Under the pieces are notes generated by a model. That model saw only the letters and a list, made by a program, of their open reading frames with translations. It was not told where the DNA came from and searched no databases. Of a stretch of DNA of 64,000 nt, positions 61,128 to 64,000 are shown in pieces. Source of the stretch: Acuticoccus kalidii (GTDB lineage Bacteria > Pseudomonadota > Alphaproteobacteria > Rhizobiales > Amorphaceae); contig NZ_JAKGCS010000019.1 of NCBI RefSeq assembly GCF_021556395.1, forward strand, positions 1-64,000, in the 5' to 3' direction. Both the position numbers and the translations under genes were made by a program. Position 1 is the stretch's first letter; the number at the start of each line of letters is the position of its first letter.

Positions 61128-61805
61128 TCACGCGGTGTGGATCGCCTTCAGCTCTTCCGCGACGAGATGCTGGAGCGCCCACAGATTTCGGTCGCGAATG
61201 CCGTATTCCTCAAGGTGCGCCACGGTGTTGTAGAGATATTCGGCGCACGAGCCGACGCTGCCGCAGGCGCGGGCGAGGATATAGGCGATCTCCTCATGGC
61301 TGAGCTTGTCGGTGACGCGCTCGCCCTTCGGCCCCGCCCAGAAGGTGAGGACGCGCCGGTTGCCGGTCTCCGTCCGCACCGTGATCCACCGCACCATGTC
61401 GCGATTTTGGTGAAAGCGGACCTCGCGCACCAAGGCGGCGCGGATTTCCTCGAGGCGCCCCTCGTCGGGCAGGCGATAGATCAGCCCGTCGCAGCGGCCG
61501 CCGCGCTCGAGCGCCATCATCAGGCCCGGCTGCTCGGGTGAGCCGCGAAAGCGCCGCAGCTTGAGGCAGAACGAGCGGTGCCAGCCGAAGGCGGTCGCCC
61601 GTTCCTCGGCGACATGCGCGAAGCCGGGTTTCCAGATCAGCGAGCCATAGGCGAAGATCCACAGCGGATCGGAGCCGCATTCGGCGTCGAAATGGCGGGC
61701 GAGGGCGTCAAGCTCGTCGTCCGTCAGGAGGGTCCAGCCGGGCTCCGGGCCGAGATCGGGCTCCTCGCGCAGACTGAGCGCGACGAGCTCAGGGGTCAGC
61801 ATCAT
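61128..61805 (-). CDS. ChaC-family gamma-glutamylcyclotransferase
   Basis: The 225-aa protein has the ChaC motif LWIFAYGSLIWKPGFAHVAEE, the substrate-loop RSFCLKLRRFRGSPEQPGLM, and WITVRTETGNRRVLTFWAG. ChaC enzymes break glutathione into 5-oxoproline and Cys-Gly. This gives a source for the 5-oxoproline that the PxpA operon may use. The catalytic Glu of the family is likely the one in ALVREVRFHQ; this is a guess. Confidence 0.88.
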   Translation of the reverse strand: MMLTPELVALSLREEPDLGPEPGWTLLTDDELDALARHFDAECGSDPLWIFAYGSLIWKPGFAHVAEERATAFGWHRSFCLKLRRFRGSPEQPGLMMALERGGRCDGLIYRLPDEGRLEEIRAALVREVRFHQNRDMVRWITVRTETGNRRVLTFWAGPKGERVTDKLSHEEIAYILARACGSVGSCAEYLYNTVAHLEEYGIRDRNLWALQHLVAEELKAIHTA

Positions 61806-61953
61806 CGGTCGTCGTCAGTCCTTGTCACGGCGGTGGCGGGCATTGCGGGTTGAGACCAAGGGTCCATCGGATTCAGTTAGGTGCGCAACCCGTGCCATGC
61901 CACTTTTGTGCCGAACGAACCGGCGAACCGGAATATCGCGGACGCGGCCGGGC

Positions 61954-62718
61954 TCACATCACCCACATGCGCAAGGGCATCCAGATCGCCATCACGATCA
62001 TCATGATGTTCTCGGTGAGCGAGACGAAGCCGAGCGGCACGTTGCTGCTTCCTCCGACACAGGCGCATTTCAGCTCCCGCTTGTCGATATAGACCGCCTT
62101 GAACACAGATACCGCGCCCACGGTGCCGATGAAGAGGGCGATCGGCGCGGCGACGACGGTGAGGACGCCCGCGATCATCAGGATGCCGGCGAGCGTCTCG
62201 CCATAGGGGTAGAGATAGCCGTAGCGCACCCACCTGCGGGCGAGGAGGTCGTAGTTGAGGAACATCGTCGAGAAGCTCTCGACGTCCTGCAGCTTCTGGA
62301 TACCGAGAAGGCACATCGCGATGGCGATGAACCACTCCGGCAGGCGGATCGTGAGGATCGTTCCGGTCGCGGCCCAGGCGACGGCGAGCGCCATCAGGAA
62401 GGCGACCGCGAAGATCGCGATCACCGGGCGGTAGCTCGTCTCGGCCTTGTCGGGGCGAGCCACGCCGAAATAGGCGCGCGTCTCGTCATAGCCGCCGATC
62501 CGCTCGCCATCGATATAGACCTGGGGTGTCGTCTCGACGCCCTCCCGGGCCTGGAAGGCGTCGGTCTCGGCGCGCGTCGTCAGCCAGTGATCGTCGATGC
62601 GGTAGCCCTCGCGTTCGAGGAGGGCCTTCGTCTTGAGGCCGAAGGGGCAGAGATGGTCCTCCATCACCATGCGGTAAAGTGTGGCGCTCTTCTCCTTGGG
62701 CGCGGTCGCAGTCGCCAT
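61954..62718 (-). CDS. Glutaredoxin fused to MauE/DoxX-type membrane domain
   Basis: The 254-aa protein has an N-terminal glutaredoxin domain (about 12-85; active site HLCPFGLKTKALL, cis-Pro in TTPQVYIDGERIGGYDE) joined to four transmembrane helices of MauE type (VIAIFAVAFLMALAVAWAAT, then YGYLYPYGETLAGILMIAGV) with KCACVGGSSNVPLG. Only the first Cys of CPYC is kept (CPFG). MauE proteins take part in disulfide transfer across the membrane, so this may reduce periplasmic partners. ATG 62718 is chosen; ATG 62748 is an alternative. Confidence 0.85.
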   Translation of the reverse strand: MATATAPKEKSATLYRMVMEDHLCPFGLKTKALLEREGYRIDDHWLTTRAETDAFQAREGVETTPQVYIDGERIGGYDETRAYFGVARPDKAETSYRPVIAIFAVAFLMALAVAWAATGTILTIRLPEWFIAIAMCLLGIQKLQDVESFSTMFLNYDLLARRWVRYGYLYPYGETLAGILMIAGVLTVVAAPIALFIGTVGAVSVFKAVYIDKRELKCACVGGSSNVPLGFVSLTENIMMIVMAIWMPLRMWVM

Positions 62719-62866
62719 GGTACTCGCTCCATTGATGAAAAGGCGCATCGCCGTGGTGCGCGGTGTATGAGGCCAACGCCGTGCGGCGGTGTGGGTTCGG
62801 GGCGGGGCGCCATTGTGTTTTGCGCCGCGCTCGGGTTCCGTGCCCGCAGTCCTGCGCCCAAAGGCA

Positions 62867-64000
62867 ATGTCTTTCCCTATGTCCAGCTCCCGTATCCTGG
62901 CGGCGCTCGCGTTCATCGCCTTCGTCAGTCTCGGCCTTCCGGACGGTCTTCTCGGCGTCGCGTGGCCTTCGATCCGGACGGATTTCACGCGGCCGCTCGA
63001 TTCGCTCGGCACGCTCGTCGCGCTGACGACGATCGGCTATCTCGTGTCGAGCTTCATGAGCGGCGCGGTCATGCGCGTCCTGTCGATCGGCCTCGTTCTC
63101 GCTTTATCGACGGGGGCGGCGGCGACTGCGCTCCTCGGCTTCGCGTTCGCGCCGGCCTGGCCGGTCCTTCTCGCGTGCGGCCTTCTCGCCGGGCTCGGCG
63201 GCGGGGCGGTGGACGCCGCGCTCAACGCCTATGCCGCCCGCCATTTCGATGCGCGTTCGCTGAACTGGATGCACGCCTTTTATGGGGTCGGCGCGACCCT
63301 CGGGCCGATCATCGTGACGGCCGTGCTCGAAATGGGTCTTCAGTGGCAACGGGCCTATCTCGTCGTCGGGTCGGCTCAGCTGGCGCTCGCGATCACCTTC
63401 TTCCTGACTCGTGCGCGGTGGGGCGCCGCGCCGATGACGGTCGCGCATCAGCCGAAATCGGAACGGCTCGTTCACACGCTGAGCCGGCCGATCGTCTGGG
63501 CGGGCATGGCGGTCTTCTTCGTCTATGCAGGTGCGGAGGTCGCGACCGCGCAGTGGAGTTATTCGCTGCTCACCCTCGGGCGCGGGGTGGACGAGACGGC
63601 GGCCGGGCTCTTCGTGACGCTCTATTGGGCGAGCCTTGTCGCGGGCCGCGTCCTGTTCGGCATCGTGGCGCACCGGATCGCGCTCGTGCCGGCGCTGCGG
63701 GTCGCGATCATCGGCTCGATCGTCGGCGCGCTGCTCTTCTGGCTGGAGCCGACGCGGACACTGTCCCTCGTCGGCCTCATGACGATGGGGTTCCTGTTCG
63801 CGCCGGTGTTCGCTTCGCTGATCAGCCTCACGCCGGCCCGTGTCGGGCTCGCGCACGCCGACACGGCGATCGGCTTCCAGATCGCCGCCGCCGGCCTCGG
63901 CGCGGCGTGCCTGACGGGGCTGGTCGGCATCGGGGCGCAGGCCTTCGGGCTCGGGGCGATCGGCGTGTCGATCTTCCTCCTGACGCTCGTTTTATGGACG
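62867..64000 (+). CDS. MFS transporter, truncated by the window end
   Basis: At least 378 codons run to the end of the window without a stop: MSFPMSSSRILAALAFIAFV, SLGLPDGLLGVAWPSIRTDF, then hydrophobic helices up to FLLTLVLWT. The pattern (LGLPDGLLGVAWPSIR, YGVGATLGPIIV, GRVLFGIVAHRI) is an FHS/sugar-type MFS family. ATG 62867, preceded by AAAGG, and ATG 62879 are both possible. It is divergent from the glutaredoxin fusion. The substrate is unknown. Confidence 0.85.
   Translation, partial: MSFPMSSSRILAALAFIAFVSLGLPDGLLGVAWPSIRTDFTRPLDSLGTLVALTTIGYLVSSFMSGAVMRVLSIGLVLALSTGAAATALLGFAFAPAWPVLLACGLLAGLGGGAVDAALNAYAARHFDARSLNWMHAFYGVGATLGPIIVTAVLEMGLQWQRAYLVVGSAQLALAITFFLTRARWGAAPMTVAHQPKSERLVHTLSRPIVWAGMAVFFVYAGAEVATAQWSYSLLTLGRGVDETAAGLFVTLYWASLVAGRVLFGIVAHRIALVPALRVAIIGSIVGALLFWLEPTRTLSLVGLMTMGFLFAPVFASLISLTPARVGLAHADTAIGFQIAAAGLGAACLTGLVGIGAQAFGLGAIGVSIFLLTLVLWT

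Overview
The window is chromosomal DNA of a high-G+C alphaproteobacterium, most likely a marine or soil member of the Hyphomicrobiales (Rhizobiales). The clues are a base composition of about two-thirds G+C by eye, the pairing of a DUF2842 protein with an alphaproteobacterial heme A synthase, a Rhizobium-type glycerol ABC importer (glpSTPQUV), a Fur/Mur-like regulator, a gene-transfer-agent head-spike base protein and many large ABC import operons. The genus cannot be fixed from the sequence alone. No rRNA, tRNA or CRISPR was seen.

Layout. 1-1037: an IS630-family element with perfect terminal repeats and a split transposase, next to a GTA-type spike base gene. 1391-6187: a CoxM-S-L type molybdenum hydroxylase operon and ribA. 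6464-9381: a CaiB-type CoA-transferase translationally coupled to a ThDP enzyme. 9423-22617: housekeeping genes (SDR, smpB, DUF2842, ctaA, metY; an operon of SCO protein, 43-aa membrane peptide, TlyA, RNA uracil methyltransferase and SAM methyltransferase; MFS; PRC-barrel; xseB, histone deacetylase-like, tsaC-like). 22906-24672: acyl-CoA dehydrogenase. 25113-29686: a polyamine-type ABC operon whose first two genes seem to use CTG and TTG starts, followed by an odd LuxR-like regulator. 30685-39796: a ten-gene minus-strand run with a TorT-like binding protein, a ribose-type ATPase and permease, PxpA, BCCP, biotin carboxylase, PxpB, PxpC, BioY and a TrpF-like protein. 40088-41146: GAF-GGDEF diguanylate cyclase. 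41361-45788: a second ribose-type ABC operon, then fur. 46568-55358: glpR-glpD-glpSTPQUV. 55580-57176: two RTX-repeat paralogues of very different base composition. 57173-64000: GNAT, phytase-like esterase, a giant hairpin, RidA, ChaC, a glutaredoxin-MauE fusion and a truncated MFS gene.

How it fits together. The window belongs to a metabolically versatile heterotroph that imports polyamines, sugars, glycerol or glycerol 3-phosphate and probably a lactam. The most interesting locus is 30685-39796. There the three subunits of prokaryotic 5-oxoprolinase are encoded with a complete biotin carboxylase/carrier pair, a biotin transporter and a dedicated importer. This suggests a split, biotin-dependent, urea-carboxylase-like enzyme acting on a lactam or amide. 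A ChaC gene, whose product makes 5-oxoproline from glutathione, lies about 22 kb away.
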